Positions 13,901 through 26,900 are shown, counted from the stretch's first letter. The stretch is 64,000 nt of DNA from Aspidiotus rigidus (GCA_035079385.1 JAVHKY010000047.1:496001-560000); one strand, 5' to 3'. The notes: generated by a model not told the origin, from the sequence alone. Made by a program: numbers and translations.

Positions 13901-15170
13901 ATTAATGGGCATATCGTTACTACTCGCACATTACGTATGAAAGAACTCCCCCAACAAGAACTAAATTCATACCAAATGAAGGGAACTAGTTTCATTCATC
14001 GGTAGGCAACCGGTTCCAGTGTACTCTCATCAACGTAATATTATTATAACCTCTAACTAAAAAGAGACTATATAGGTGGAATATATATATTCGTTCTACT
14101 CCACAATTAAATTCAACATTAAGACGATCAAATTTTACTATTAAACGACCGCCAGAAATCTGAAAACAGTGACCGCATATGCTGAATATCGATATTGGAT
14201 CTTTATTCAACCTATTTTTTATCGATTTGTCTTCTCTCGAAAACGAGTGTATTTTTACGAGTTGATAACGAATGATTTTCATTGCGCGCAATCTCGAGTA
14301 AACGTATTTTACAACGAGAAACCTTAGTCACATTTTCCGCGTCAATCGAAAAGATGGCTCCATTTGATTAGCTAATTACCTTACTGACATCTTTTCTTCT
14401 GCATTAGAAAAACAAATAAAATTAGAAAAGCTGGAGGATATTTAATACGCAATCGCCGGCTACAAGCTTTTCCCCTCCTCCATACTCGGATATTGTGGAG
14501 GTTCACAGAACTCGTAAATACGAGTAAATAAGAATACGTAGCCCGACCGTAAAACTTTACCACTACTTAGGCCTACAGGGTAATTTTTTCTGATCAAATA
14601 TAGGTGAAGAAATTGCGGAAGTAAACGCGCTGTAATTGACTAACACAAAAAGGTCGATCGAATGTCGGTCTAAAAAATAATACAATCGAAGGAGGGGGGC
14701 TATTTTGACGAGGTATCATCGTAAAGATTCCCACGAATTATACCAGAACGTTAATCACCTAAATCACAATGACGTATTAAATTCTGTAGTGAAATTTACT
14801 TTCGGGAAAATGTCTCTTTGGCAATTTGTCGTTAGGGTCAATTGTTTCAGGGAAAATTTCATTAGGGAATTTGTCGGTTGGGGAATTTGTCGTTAGGGAA
14901 TCAAGTATTTTACGAAAATGATCGTAATTAGGCAGAACTCAGATAAAATTGCAACGCGACTTTGCTTGCACAGGATCTTAGATCAAGTTTGCCAAGAAGG
15001 TTGACATCATGAAGGAAGCAAGCTTGAGGGTCAGGGTAGAAAAACTTCATTCAAGTAGCCTGGTGCCCCTCGTGAGCGCTCACGGGTATACATCTTCTGC
15101 AACAATCATGAAGAAGATGATGGGATGACGAGTTTTATGAGTCAAATGGGATCTGGTATTGAAAATTCAA
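10916..15170. other. Spacer between the inverted arms, no recognised gene
   Basis: This DNA is not obviously repetitive. Open frames reach at most about 99 codons, in both orientations and overlapping one another, and none shows a recognisable domain. It could be cargo of a large foldback structure or ordinary host DNA between two independent insertions. Confidence 0.4.
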
Positions 15171-18100
15171 TGAAGCCTAGACCTAGGTAAAGCTAGTCTA
15201 AAGAAGGCCTAAAAATTGAAAACGTTTTTCCGTGATAGACACAACAATTACATGAATAAAAACGGCTTTGCTATCACTTAGGTATATTTTATTATTGCAG
15301 TAACGTTTCGCTACCACCGGTAGCATCACCGATGGTAACGAAACGTTACTGCAATAATAAAATATACCTAAGTGATAGCAAAGCCGTTTTTATTCATGTA
15401 AAGAAGGTCTAGACCTACTATAAGCCAAGTATAATATAGTTTGAGAGTCCAAATTTTTCTAAGTCCCTCTCCGATCATATATAGCGCGATAGTCGACATT
15501 TTTCCAAGTCCCCCTCCTATCATATATGGCTCGAGAGTCGGAATTTTCCAAGTTTTTTGCTGGACGGCGCACGGCAAATTCCTCAAAAAGTCCCCCATAA
15601 AACAGGTTCCCTGTTTAAAAAGTTGGAAAAATTTTGACTCTCGAGCTATATATGTTAAGAGGGGGACTTATAAAACTATCGACTATCGAGCTATATATGA
15701 TAGTAGGGAGACTTGGAAAACTTTCGACTCTCGAGCCATATATGATAAGAATTTTTCTAAGTCACCCTCCTATCATACATAGCTCGAGATTCGAGAAAAA
15801 TTTAGACTCTCAAACTATATTATACTAGGCTTATATTTGTAGTAGGTCTAGGCCTTCTTTATACTAGCTTTATCTAGGTCTAGGCTTCCTTGAATACTCA
15901 ATACCAAACACCATATGTTCGACTCTCGAGCTATATTTGATAGGAGAGGGACTTGGAAACATTCCTATCATATGACTCTCAAACTATATTACACTAGGCT
16001 TATAGTAGGTCCCTTCTTTATACTAGCTTTATCTAGGTCTAGGCTTCCTTCTTTTCAAGTCCTCCTCCCATCATATACAGCTTAAGAGGCGGGGCCTCTC
16101 CCCCTCCCACCATATATAGTTTGAGTGACGGAACTTGTGACATCACAGTTTGATGACATCATAGATTAGTCTTGTGACGTCACAATCTGATGACAGAGGT
16201 CAGTTTTTTTCACCGCCCATCATATATAGCTTCGGAGGTAGGGCCTGTGACGTCACGGTCTGATGATGTCACAGATCAATTTTTTTTTCAAGTCCCCCTC
16301 TCATCACATATAGCTTGGGTGACGGGACTTGTGGCGTCATAGGTTAGCCTTGTGACGTCGCAAGCGGATGACGTCATAGATCAGTATTTTTCACTTCCCT
16401 TTTTCTTACATATTGCTTCAAAGTTCGGATTGTGACTCACAATTGGATGACATCATAGGTCAGCCTTGTGAGGTCACAATCTACATTTTTTAGATCCCAC
16501 ACGCCTCATAAAACAGGTTCCTTGCCACTCCTCGTTTAACTCCTTTAAAGAATTGACCTACTTTAAGGATCTGAATAATTTCAGAAGGTTGACGGAAAAT
16601 TACCAAGGACTTGGGGAAGCAGAAGAGGAATGAGAAAGGAAGAAAAAGAAATGGTGTCAGAGGTTTAAATTTCGAGATATAAGTTAGTGAGAGAGGAAGT
16701 GATTTGGATGAAAATTTTGTAGAGGTGAAGACTCTAGTCTAAAAATGACAGAAGGTTGACCCACGTTTACTAAGGACTTGGAGGAGCAGAATAAAAAGAA
16801 GGAGAAGTGTCAGAGGTTGAAATTTCGAGAGAAAGAGACTTGGCAATAATTCCATTTAATTTTGAGGCCTGAGCTGAATCTATCCAGTAGCTTTATAGGA
16901 GATACGCGGACAAGAAAAATCTTATAGGGGGAGCCCGGATTTTTCGGTATCAAAACTGAAAACTTTCGTCATTTAATGTTGCATTTTTGGCATTCTCTTC
17001 GGCATTTGAAAAAAGAAAAATGAAAAAACTATGCGTTTTCAGTGCTTTTACAAATTCACAAACAGAATTATTCAATTCACGATCAAAATTACGTGATTTT
17101 GACCAAAATAAACGATTTTTGGGGATTAAACTCATCGAGTCATCAATAAGAAATGATAGCAATTTTTAAATCAAAATTTTTAATTTTTCAACTTTAAACT
17201 AAAAATAACTTTCAAAAAAACTTTCCAAATTTCATCAAAATTGCTTAATTTTAAGCAAAATAAAGCAGATTTTGTCCAACATTTTATAATTTTAGACGAT
17301 ATTTAACAAAATGATCATTTTCGGCCTTATTCGGCTTTAAACACCGTTTTCAGCGATTTTTGGCAAAATGATTTTTCCTCCTAGCCTCTCCTATCCCCAA
17401 TACGTACTTCTTTATCATTTTCATGTTTTTCGGACGCGCTAAAATGATTCGGTAAATGTTGAGGCATCCGGGTAGGCCTATACATGTAGAGAAATCTGAA
17501 ATTTTTCTAAACTAAAAGTGATCTGTCGAGAAAATTCACGGCTTCCTCCCCCTGTCAACCTCGCGACGGATGAAAAGCGGGGAACCCGCTGTCATGAGAA
17601 TGTTTCCAAGTTCCTCTCTTATCATATAAAGCTTAGAGTCTCAAGTTTTTCTAAGTCCTAAAAATGATGACGTGACAACTTGAACGCGCTGCAATTTCAA
17701 GCAAGCCGTTGTTTTTATAAGTCCCCCCTTCTGGCATATATAAGCTCGAGAGTCAAAATTTTTTCTAAGTTTCCCTCCTATCATATATGGCTTGAGAGTT
17801 GAAATTTTTCCAAGTCCCCCTCCTATCATTAATAGCTTGAGAGTCGAATTTTTCAAGTCCCCCTCCTATCATACATAGCTCGAGAGTCGAAATCTTTTCT
17901 AAGTCTCCCTCCTATCATACATGGATCGAGAGTCGAAATTTTTCCAAGTTCCCCTCCTATCATATATGGCTCGAGAGTCGAAATTTTTCCAAGTTTTTTG
18001 CTGGACGGCGGACGGCGCACGGCAAATTTCTCAAAAAGCCCCCCATAGAACAGGTTCCCTGTTGAAATTTCGACTCTCGAGCTATCATATATAGCTCTAG

Positions 18101-18240
18101 ATAGACAAATTTAGACTCTGAAACTATATTGTACTAGGCTTATAGTAGGTCTAGACCTTCTTTGTACTAGCTTTACCTGGGCCTAGGCTTCCTTGAATAT
18201 CCATTTGACTCATGAAACAGGTTCCCTGCGTTCCTCGTTT
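15171..18240 (-). mobile_element. CAGGGAACC-family repeat, right inverted arm and internal duplications
   Basis: This is the reverse-complement counterpart of 9060-10640, mainly over 16000-17715. It is flanked on both sides by extra copies of the subterminal tandem module (15440-15790 and 17730-18000). The termini CCCATAAAACAGGTTCCCTG (15594-15613) and close variants (near 16505, 18045 and 18210) recur. The segment with GCTGGACGGCGCACGGCAAA occurs at 15560 and 18005 and, in the same orientation, near 10875. Several rounds of insertion or duplication are therefore layered here. No coding frame is recognisable. Confidence 0.7.
15199..15411. mobile_element. Hairpin insertion with a 13-bp target duplication
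   Basis: An almost perfect inverted repeat (15250-15399, arms of roughly 60-70 bases) surrounds a short loop. The insertion (15212-15398) is flanked by TAAAGAAGGCCTA (15199-15211) and TAAAGAAGGTCTA (15399-15411), which look like a duplicated target with one mismatch. The target is itself a module of the CAGGGAACC family ('AGTATAAAGAAGGCCTAGAC'). The centre contains a hammerhead-like motif, described in the findings. Confidence 0.75.
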
Positions 18241-19214
18241 AACTTCGTTATGGAAGCCGTCGTTTTTCCTCCAAGAGACAGCATTTTGTTCTTTTTCATC
18301 TCCGTCAGTAATGTCAACAAGAAATATCAATGAAGTTGGATACACATGCAGTAACTCAAGAGCATAGCTCGATTGATACGAGCGACTCAAAGCCCTGGAC
18401 CACAGGTCCGCATAATTCAATAAGTGAATTATGAATTGAGATGTACTTAATTGTCTAGGAGTCACAGACTAGCAGACTAGACCCACCATGAACGGATATA
18501 TAAAGACGTTTAGAAGACATTAATTTTTCCGAAAATTCTGAACACTGACCTGGTTACTCTTTTCTGCGTTAGCCATACCGAAAGTTGGAATAACAAACAA
18601 TGAAATGCATACAAAGATAAGCACCACGTAAACACTAAAATATAAAGAGATGCAAAATCTGAATTCAAACAAGCTGATGGCACCACGTCTAAAGAAAGAA
18701 TCTTATGCTTACGTTGCGCCGATTAAAAAGTTACCTTCCCCGTGAAACAGGGTGAGCTCTGACGACGATAACCTATTGTGACCCTTTTTGTGTATTGTAT
18801 TCGTTATCTCGGCAAGTACGGACATGAGAGCGTTTTTATGATTTGCGTGACCAATCCCTCGCACATGGCAAGTAATAGAGGCGGGCGGTTCAAAAAAAAA
18901 AAAACGGTCTCAGAATTCTTAGAGTCAATCTACTTAAATTCCTTCGTAGACTAGCCGTCATAGAAAATATTCCTAGCATTTCAAAGCCAGGAACACGAAG
19001 TTGACGTCCAAATCAATACCTAGATGTACTTTGATAATAAACTGAGGTAGCTAGAGGTGGACCCACGAGCTGGCCAATCCCACATTCTCGTCGAAAGGAC
19101 GCTCTCATGACGTCATTTTTCTGAAGATGTACCCTCAACAAAAGTGAATAGCTTGGGACCTAGAAGATTTCCGAGTTTCTTACGAGGTCAAGGCCTACCA
19201 GGTGTGAATTTCTC

Positions 19215-19755
19215 GTGGCTTGATATTTTTCAACGGGGAAACCGCTATTCCTTTTATTCGGCGGTCATCTTCAGAAAACGTCCGCCCATTTGTGACGTCA
19301 TCATTTTCGGGGAATGGTCTAGAACTCTAGGGCCTAGCGTTCGACCTTGATTTTTATGTTACTTTGCATAGAAAAGTTAGTCTAGGCTAGATAAAGCAAT
19401 GGAATCTGTTATATATTTTGTTGGGGAAACGTCTGCGTCTGTGAAGTTATCATTTTCGAGGAAATGTCGAGGAATTAAAATCGAATCGGATGATATCATC
19501 AATCGTTACCTTGGGTTACGCTATACATGACAATTTATCTAGGCTAGATAATAGCAATAAATCCATGTCTGGTTATTGAAACTTTCCTTTTATTGGTGGG
19601 CCATTTTTAGAAAACGTCCGCGTCCGTTCATTTAAGACGTCATCATTTTTGGGGAATTGTCTAGGTCCTAGAATTTTCTTGATCTGCGTTCGACCTTGAT
19701 TGTTATATTACCTTACATAGAACAATTTGTCTGGGCTAACAAGCGACAGTAAATT
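19215..19755 (+). repeat. Three degenerate direct repeats of about 200 bp
   Basis: Units beginning near 19215, 19420 and 19580 share, in order, a GGGGAAACC-type start, 'GAAAACGTCCGC', a GTGACGTCATCATTTT-like block, 'CGTTCGACCTTGAT' and 'CTAGGCTAGATAA'. The composition and the start motif link them to the CAGGGAACC family. Confidence 0.65.
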
Positions 19756-20475
19756 AATTAGGTGACAGCGCACTTCTGCAATGGCGTCTAATTTTTTCAA
19801 GTTCCTCCATTAGAATTCAAGCTAACAAAAGGGATTTTCTATGCGTAAAAAATACAAACTATAGTTCTTATCAATCCCAGTCGCAATTTTTTGAAGTCCT
19901 CTTCTTCATGATGTACCTATGGCTCGGACTTCTGGGGGGGGGGGCGAGGAGGGAGCATATGAAAAGCCCTTCCATTCCAAAACAGTAGGTTTTGTAATTG
20001 TTTGAAATCCCTAAAGTAGGTCATTGTCACTAGATTCGGTAAACAAACTTGTACCTCACTTCATTCGCTACTCCTTGGTATCTTTAGTGGAGGGCACAAG
20101 GTTTCACATGTTTTGATTCTGCAGCTGCAAACATTCAAATTCTTCTAATTGCCTAGAGTAAGTCAAGGTCATCATGCTCACCGGAAGAGCTAAGGTACTT
20201 CAAAAGAAGTATTCCCGTCCAATTTCCAAAATCGATATTCCTGAAATCCCTTCTACTGAATGTACAATTTTCTAAAGAAAAGGTCCCGAATATTGTCGCT
20301 TTCTTTTTCAAGTTGATACGCTCGAAGTAAGCGAAAAAGTACCGGGTTATTCTTCAAACGTCTGACAACTACCAACTTCATGGTAGATTAAGATGGCGTG
20401 AAAACGGGAAAAAAGTGTTTTACAGGTTCAGACAGCTACTAGTTTTTGGACATTGTCAGATGCTATTGAATTATA

Positions 20476-20870
20476 ATGCAATGCATTTTCTATGGTAATG
20501 TGGAAAAATCAAATATGGGAGAATACAAAGAAATTCAGGAAGAAGGTCTTCGAGTAGCGTACAAGCACATAATTCTGGCCTTGGCATTCGTGCCACCTGC
20601 TGATGCACCAGCCGCCTACGCAATACTCATTGATGAGGTCCCAGATGAGCTGCTCGGTGTCGTGGGCTACTACCTAAGGACAATTTGTGAGGGCAAGTGG
20701 ACCTAGACAAGCTGTTACACTCAGATATCCTGTCGAGATATAGAATCAATACCAGTCAGGGGTTATGGATACGCACAAAACGAATAACGCAAGCGAAGGT
20801 TGGCATAATTGTTTTTCAACACGTCTCATGGATAGGGGTCAAGATGAAGTTGACCAGATGAAGCGCAGAA
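20476..20870 (+). pseudogene. MULE-type transposase relic (C-terminal part)
   Basis: The frame at 20476-20706 contains 'KHIILALAFVPPADAPAAYA' and 'LIDEVPDELLGVVGYY'. These resemble the region after the catalytic core of Mutator-like (MULE) transposases found in many insects, usually of the form 'LALAFVP..DV...F..L.DE.P'. In a shifted frame just downstream (about 20750-20850) comes 'THKTNNASEGWHNCFSTRL', matching the characteristic 'TNN..EGWHN.F' motif. The two parts are separated by a frameshift and a stop codon, so the copy is dead. The catalytic DDE region was not found upstream. The assignment rests on motif memory, not a search. Confidence 0.6.
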
Positions 20871-21539
20871 GCGCACCTGTGGATCAAGTTTGAGTGGAGG
20901 ACGAGTCCTGTCTGTGAAGTAGGGCAGATCGTGGATCTGTTATTCTTCAACGTGGTTGGAGATGGCCCAAGTTGTCGACCGTGTTGACGGTATTGGTTTC
21001 CAGTTTATTCTCTGGTGAGATGCTGGAAAAGACTCCTGAGGGAGTATTGTTTTACGGGTACCGTGCCGGTGAGTGTTGTAGCACAAATCGGACGGTAGGT
21101 TCTCAGCTGACAGGTGGGACGCCGGTTGAGCTGGGGTCGGGAGCCGAAAATGTAGATCCGAAGTTGAGGCCGGCCAACCTTGGTTAGGGTAAGAGCGTTT
21201 AGGTTTCTCCTTGTTGAGACACCATAGTTGGTGGGATGCCGCTGTAGCCCGTTGTGGGGACTCGTGACTCATTTGTTGAATAGCTCAGTAGTTTCTTTAT
21301 GGTGACTGCATTTTGTCAGTGAGGATATCTGTGCACTGAATTATTCGTTTATAATGTAGGTTAAGGTGGGAAGGGACTCAACCGTGACTTTTACAGTTCT
21401 AGATGATTGGCTGAAGGGGTCTTGAAGTCGGTTCCACCCACCAAGAGCAGGCTGTTCGGGCATTTTGACAGGTAATTATTTTTGGAGTCAGCTCCGGTAA
21501 GATCTTATAGCTTGATGTCTTACACAAGTCCAACTCCTT

Positions 21540-21825
21540 AATTTTAGGGTAGGTCATCTTTTACCGGACGGCAAACGGCGAGGTGACAAAGTTTCCAAAA
21601 AGACCCCCCCTCCATCCGTCCCATAGCAAATTTTCCCTGTCAACACTCAAAGAAAAGACAATAACTTCGGCTCAGAATCGAAAACTTTCCTATCGTATAG
21701 TTCCACAAACAAAATTTTACCAAATATCTAAAGTCGGCCAGTGCCCCCGGAATCACAATTTGCCGGAAGGAGGCTGCGAACATTTATACCCAAAAGACCC
21801 GCCGTAAAACAGGTTCCCTGTCAAA
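21540..21825 (-). mobile_element. Partial CAGGGAACC-family copy
   Basis: 'GACGGCAAACGGCGAGGTGACAAAG' (given here only as a landmark at 21570-21594) is followed by a C-run and later by GTAAAACAGGTTCCCTGTC near 21803. That is the usual right-hand terminus of the family. Confidence 0.55.
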
Positions 21826-22612
21826 AATGTAGTCCACCTGGAAGGGTAACGGTAAAGCTTCAAGACTGAGAATCATTTTCAGAATGAAAAGTCTCCAATT
21901 ATATCGAATCGCCCGTCGCGTCGTCGTCCTTTCATTCTTTTCTTTCTTATAATTTTGGAGGAACAAGAGAGCTTCGAGAAGAATGAGACTAAAAAAAATT
22001 TTCAACTATAAGTTACGTTCACACCTGAATAATAAACAATTTCATACATATTTTCTTCTCTACCAATGATTTCTTATCCAGACGTGGACATAATATAATA
22101 CGAAGCAAATCCACGTGTCGAAATATGAAATCACATATTCTCGCTATATCCTACACTCGACGACACGTTCGGTTCGATTACGTATGTAAACGTGTCACAA
22201 CAACCGACTTGTCGCTTCAGTTACCAACCTAATAATGCAAATAATGGTAAAATTCTTCCAACAAAAAGCAATCAGAAGACAGTCTATTGTGACAAAATTA
22301 GCACTATGTAGGCGGTGCAGGTGGACAAATGGTTGAGGATAATTCAATTCCTTCGCTAACCTATTGCATTCTTTTCTTCTATGACTTCACACATTGAAAA
22401 GGCCGCACTTCAGTCTTTCGCGATTAAAAATTGTCTAAACCGCATGTGTTCACTCGTAGGACATAGAAGGTTCAAATTGCTTGCTTTTATGAATTAGGTT
22501 CCGCTAATTATTTACGCACTTAGATAAGTATCCAGAATAAAAAGAATAATAATACATCGTGTTTATTTTATTAACGTCATATTATACATTCCGGTCTCAT
22601 TTTCTGTTTCAG

Positions 22613-23930
22613 GGAGCAATACTTGTTCAACATATTCGAAGTGATCATAACGACGTTGGAGACGAAGTTGCAGAGAATTGAAAATCTGGACAAAGCGGTT
22701 GAACATCTCATGCGCCGCGTCGAAGCACTCGATACGCGACTGTCGCACAACATCGACAAAACCGATTCGGTAATCTCGAAATTACGTAATTTGGATACAA
22801 AATTGTTCCAAATTACGCCGAAGCTGAATAGCGCCAGTGCCATAAAAATTGTCACCGCCGATACGTACAATCAGGATAAACTAACCTTAAACAATAACAT
22901 CGACGGTAAACTCGAAAGTTTGGACCAAAAAGTTAGCGATATAGACGAAAAATTGGCGAAGCTGAAGACACAATTGGATTCAAATTTCGTAGCGTCGGAT
23001 GATATAAACGCGGAGGCCAGCGAGAAAAAATTTGTCAACGCCAATTTCGATATTTCCAAATTAATCAATTCCGAACTAGAAGCCATTAGAACGAATACAA
23101 ACAACATCGACCGAAAACTACAATTCCACATGACCTCTACGACCGAAAGTATAGGAAAACTCAATACCATGGTATCCGATCTTCATGAGGCCATCGTTGA
23201 ACCACTGAGCATTCAACATCAGCACATGTTCAAATCGATTAACGGTACGACAACCACAACTTCTCTTCCACCTATTATTGTGAAGGGCAGCAAAATCGAC
23301 CGATTGGTGAAACAGATGAGTCCCATTCTCAATGTATCGGAGAAAATGGACGAAGTCTGGGATGTCGTGGTCGGTACGAAAACTTCCGTCGATGACCTGG
23401 TGCCTAAATCGAATGAACTGCTGACACAAACTCAGCGACAAGAACGTGCCATCAATGACATTCACGCTGACTTACGTCAAAACACCGATAAAATTATAGC
23501 TAATTTAGATATTGTAGAGCGACGTCTGAAGAAACAAGAAGACGATGTAGTTACTTTGGCTCAACGGCCAGTCGCTGCTGAACTTCTGCTCGATCCATCC
23601 GTTGATCGTCTAGTCGAATACGATCACAGTCGCTTTAATGTTATATCTGAAGAATCGCAACCTACGTATACAGAGTCTTCAGTGCCACCAAATAGTTCTA
23701 CTCCTCCTCCTCCTTCGTCAACGGTGACAGTTCCTACAACTACTACCTCGTCAACAACCACTTCATCGCCATTCATTAACCCAAACAGCATCAACGTTCA
23801 GGCAGGCAGTCCAGTCAAATCATCGACAGTCCGTAATCGAGGCGTTATCTTCCCGAGCGTCAAAAATAAGCCGTCTCCTACGAATACCACTTTTTCAATA
23901 GATACGCTGAACAACTCGAAAGATATTAAG
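22613..23930 (+). CDS. Coiled-coil and linker exon of the fibrinogen-related gene
   Basis: The acceptor is CTGTTTCAG at 22604-22612 and the donor is AAG|GTACGT at 23930/23931. The exon encodes 439 residues. The first about 330 are rich in Leu/Ile/Val heptads with Lys/Glu/Asp, for example 'EQYLFNIFEVIITTLETKLQ' and 'HLMRRVEALDTRL', as expected of a parallel coiled coil. Residues from about 350 on are Ser/Thr/Pro-rich, with runs such as 'STPPPPSSTVTVPTTTTSST', a likely O-glycosylated linker. The long open frame begins at a TTG (22623), which is not a plausible start. The exon is internal. Codon use and the acidic/basic pattern differ sharply from the surrounding noncoding DNA. Confidence 0.9.
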
Positions 23931-26900
23931 GTACGTTTATATTTTTTAAATTATCGTAATACTTCTGTCCATTTTAAGAATTAGTGCGTCTCCCGACATC
24001 TTTTTCGACTCACCACTCGAGCCTTTCAGGAACACGGGCCTCTTAGAAATGGCTCGAAGGATTTTCAGAGTATATTTTTCCCGGATTCCACATCAGTTTT
24101 CAGTCGGGATTGACTGGAGTTGACAACCTCATTTTCAGATATTTCGGACCACCTTTCAGACCTTTCAAAGGGCATTGGAGCCTAAGACAGAACTTCGAAA
24201 GTTTTTTCGGATTCTACGTCGGATTCTGCCTCATTTTTTTTTAATATAGCAGAGAATCTGTTTTATAGGAGGGTTTTTCGGAAAAAACGTCTGCCGTCCG
24301 GCAAAGTTCGGAGTTCGAAAATTTTCTAAGTCCCCGTCCCATCATACATAACTTGGTGGGCGTGGTCTGTGACGTCACATTTTGGTGACGTCATAGGTCA
24401 GCCTTGTGACGTTACAATCTAATGACGTCAAAGATCAGTTTTCAACAGAGAACCTATTTTATCCTGGCGGGGGGGGGGGGGGAAGTTGATTATAAAAAAC
24501 GTTCGCCGTTCAGCCGTCCGGCAAAGCTCAGAGCTCGAAATTTTTCCAAGTCCCCTCCTATCATTTAAAGCTTGGGAGCGAGACTTGTGACGTCACATTT
24601 TGATGACGTCATAAGTCAGCCTTGTGACATTACAATCTTATGACGTCAAAGATCAGTTTCTAACAGGGATCCTATTTTATCCAGAGGGGGGGGGGGGATT
24701 ATGACAAAACAACGTTCGCCGTCCCGCCCTCTGGCCATCCGGTAAAGCTCAGAGTTCAGTCCCCCTCCTATCATTTAAAGCTTGGGAGCGAGGCTTGTGA
24801 CGTCACAGTGATGACGTCATCGGTCAGCCTTGTGACGTTACAATCTAATGACGTGAAAGACGAGTTTTCAACAGGGAAACTGTTTTATCCAGGGGGGGGG
24901 GGAGTTGATGACAAAAAACGTTCGCCGTCCGGCAGTCCGGCAAAGCTCAGAGCTCGAAATTTTTCCATGTCCCACTCCTATAATTTAAAGCTTGGGAGCG
25001 AGGCTTGTGACGTCACATTCTGATGACGTCATAGGTCAGCCTTGTGACGTTACACTCTGATGACGCCAAAAATCGGTTTTTAACAGGGAACCTATTTTAT
25101 CGAGGGGGGGGGGGGCTGGGTTTAATGACGAAAAAAGTTCGCCGTCCGGCAAAGCTGAGAGCTCGAAAGTTTTCCAAGTCCCCCTCCTATAATTTAAAGC
25201 TTGGGAGCGAGGCTTGTGACGTCACATTCTGATGACGTCATAGGTCAGCCTTGTGACATTACAATCTGATGACGTCAAAGATCAGTTTTTAGCAGGGAAC
25301 CTATCTTATCCAAGGGGGGGGGGGGAAGTTATTGACAAAAAACGTTCGCCGTCCAGCCGTCCGGCAAAGCTCAGAGCTCAGTCCCCTCCTATCATTTAAA
25401 GCTTGGGAGCGAGGCTCGTGACGTCACATTTTGATGACATCATAGGTCAGCCTTGTGACGTTACAATCTAATGACGTCAAAGATCAGTTTTTAACAGGGA
25501 GCCTATTTTATCCAGGGGGGAGGGGTTAATGACGAAAAAAGCTCAGAGCTCGAAATTTTTCCAAGTCCCCCTCCTATCATTTACAGCTTGGGAGCGAGGC
25601 TTGTGACGTCACATTTTGATGACGTCATAGGTCAGCCTTGTAAAGTTACAATCTAATGACGTCAAAAATCAGTTTTTAACAGGGAGCCTATTTTATCCAG
25701 GGGGGGGGGGGGTAATGACGAAAAAAGTTTGCCGTCCGGCAAAGCTCAGAGCTCGATATTTTTCCAAGTCCCCCTCCTATCATTTACAGCTTGGGTGCGA
25801 GGCTTGTGACGTCACATTTTGATGACGTCATAGGTCAGCCTTGTAAAGTTACAATCTAATGACGTCAAAAACCTGTTTGTAACAGGGAACTCATTTATCG
25901 GGGGGGGGGGGGGGTTGATGACAAAAAACGTTCAAGCCCGAGCTCGAAATTTTGCCGGTCCCCCTCCTATCATTTAAAGCTTGGGAGCGAGGCTTGTGAC
26001 GTCACATGTTGATGACATCATAGGTCAACCTTGTGACGTTACAATCTAATGACGTCAAAGATCAGTTTTTAACAGGGAGCCTATTTTATCCAGGGGGGGG
26101 GGGTAATGACGAAAAAAGTTTGCCGTCCGGCAAAGCTCAGAGCTCGATATTTTTCCAAGTCCCCCTCCTATCATTTACAGCTTGGGTGCGTGGCTTGTGA
26201 CGTCACATTTTGATGACGTCATAGGTCAGCCTTGTAAAGTTACAATCTAATGACGTCAAAAATCTGTTTTTAACAGGGAACTCATTTATCGTGGGGGGGG
26301 GGGAAGAATGACAAAGAACGTTGGCCGTCCGGTAAAGCCCGGAGCTCAATATTTTTCCAAGTCCCCCTTCTTTCATATAAAGCTTGGCGCGGGGTCTGGG
26401 ACGTCAAAGATTGATAACGTCATAGGTCAACCTTGTGACGTCACAATTTACATTTTTTAGATCCCACGTGCCCTATAAAACAGTTTTCCTCGTTTAACTC
26501 CATTGAAGAACCCGTGAGTTTTTTTAATTTAGACCTTCCTTGGAATCTTTTGAAGACCATTAGAGTCTTTGAGAAACGACAAAGGACTTGGATAATTGAG
26601 ATAGATATGTCTGTTCTGAGTTTGCACATAAAATATACAGGGGAAAAAGGATGTCCGAACAGACCGATCTGGAGAAACGAAGTTTTCTCAGTCAAACGAA
26701 AAATTCAATTGTCCAGATCATTTCTTTTGGACATTCGATTTTTCCCTTTGTACCCTTCTTATGTCTTAAATGATTGAAATTTTAGCACGAATTTCATACG
26801 TAAATAATTAAGATGACATTTTATTAAGATAATAGAAATTCAAAGATACGTGATAATATGAACATGAAATACTGGGTCGTAAATGATAATAAAGCGCAAG

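Noticed and set aside
22623..23984. A 453-codon stand-alone gene starting at 22623
   Set aside because: The first codon is TTG, a good acceptor lies just upstream at 22612, and a GTACGT donor at 23931 precedes the stop. The segment is an internal exon; the last 17 codons and stop are intronic.
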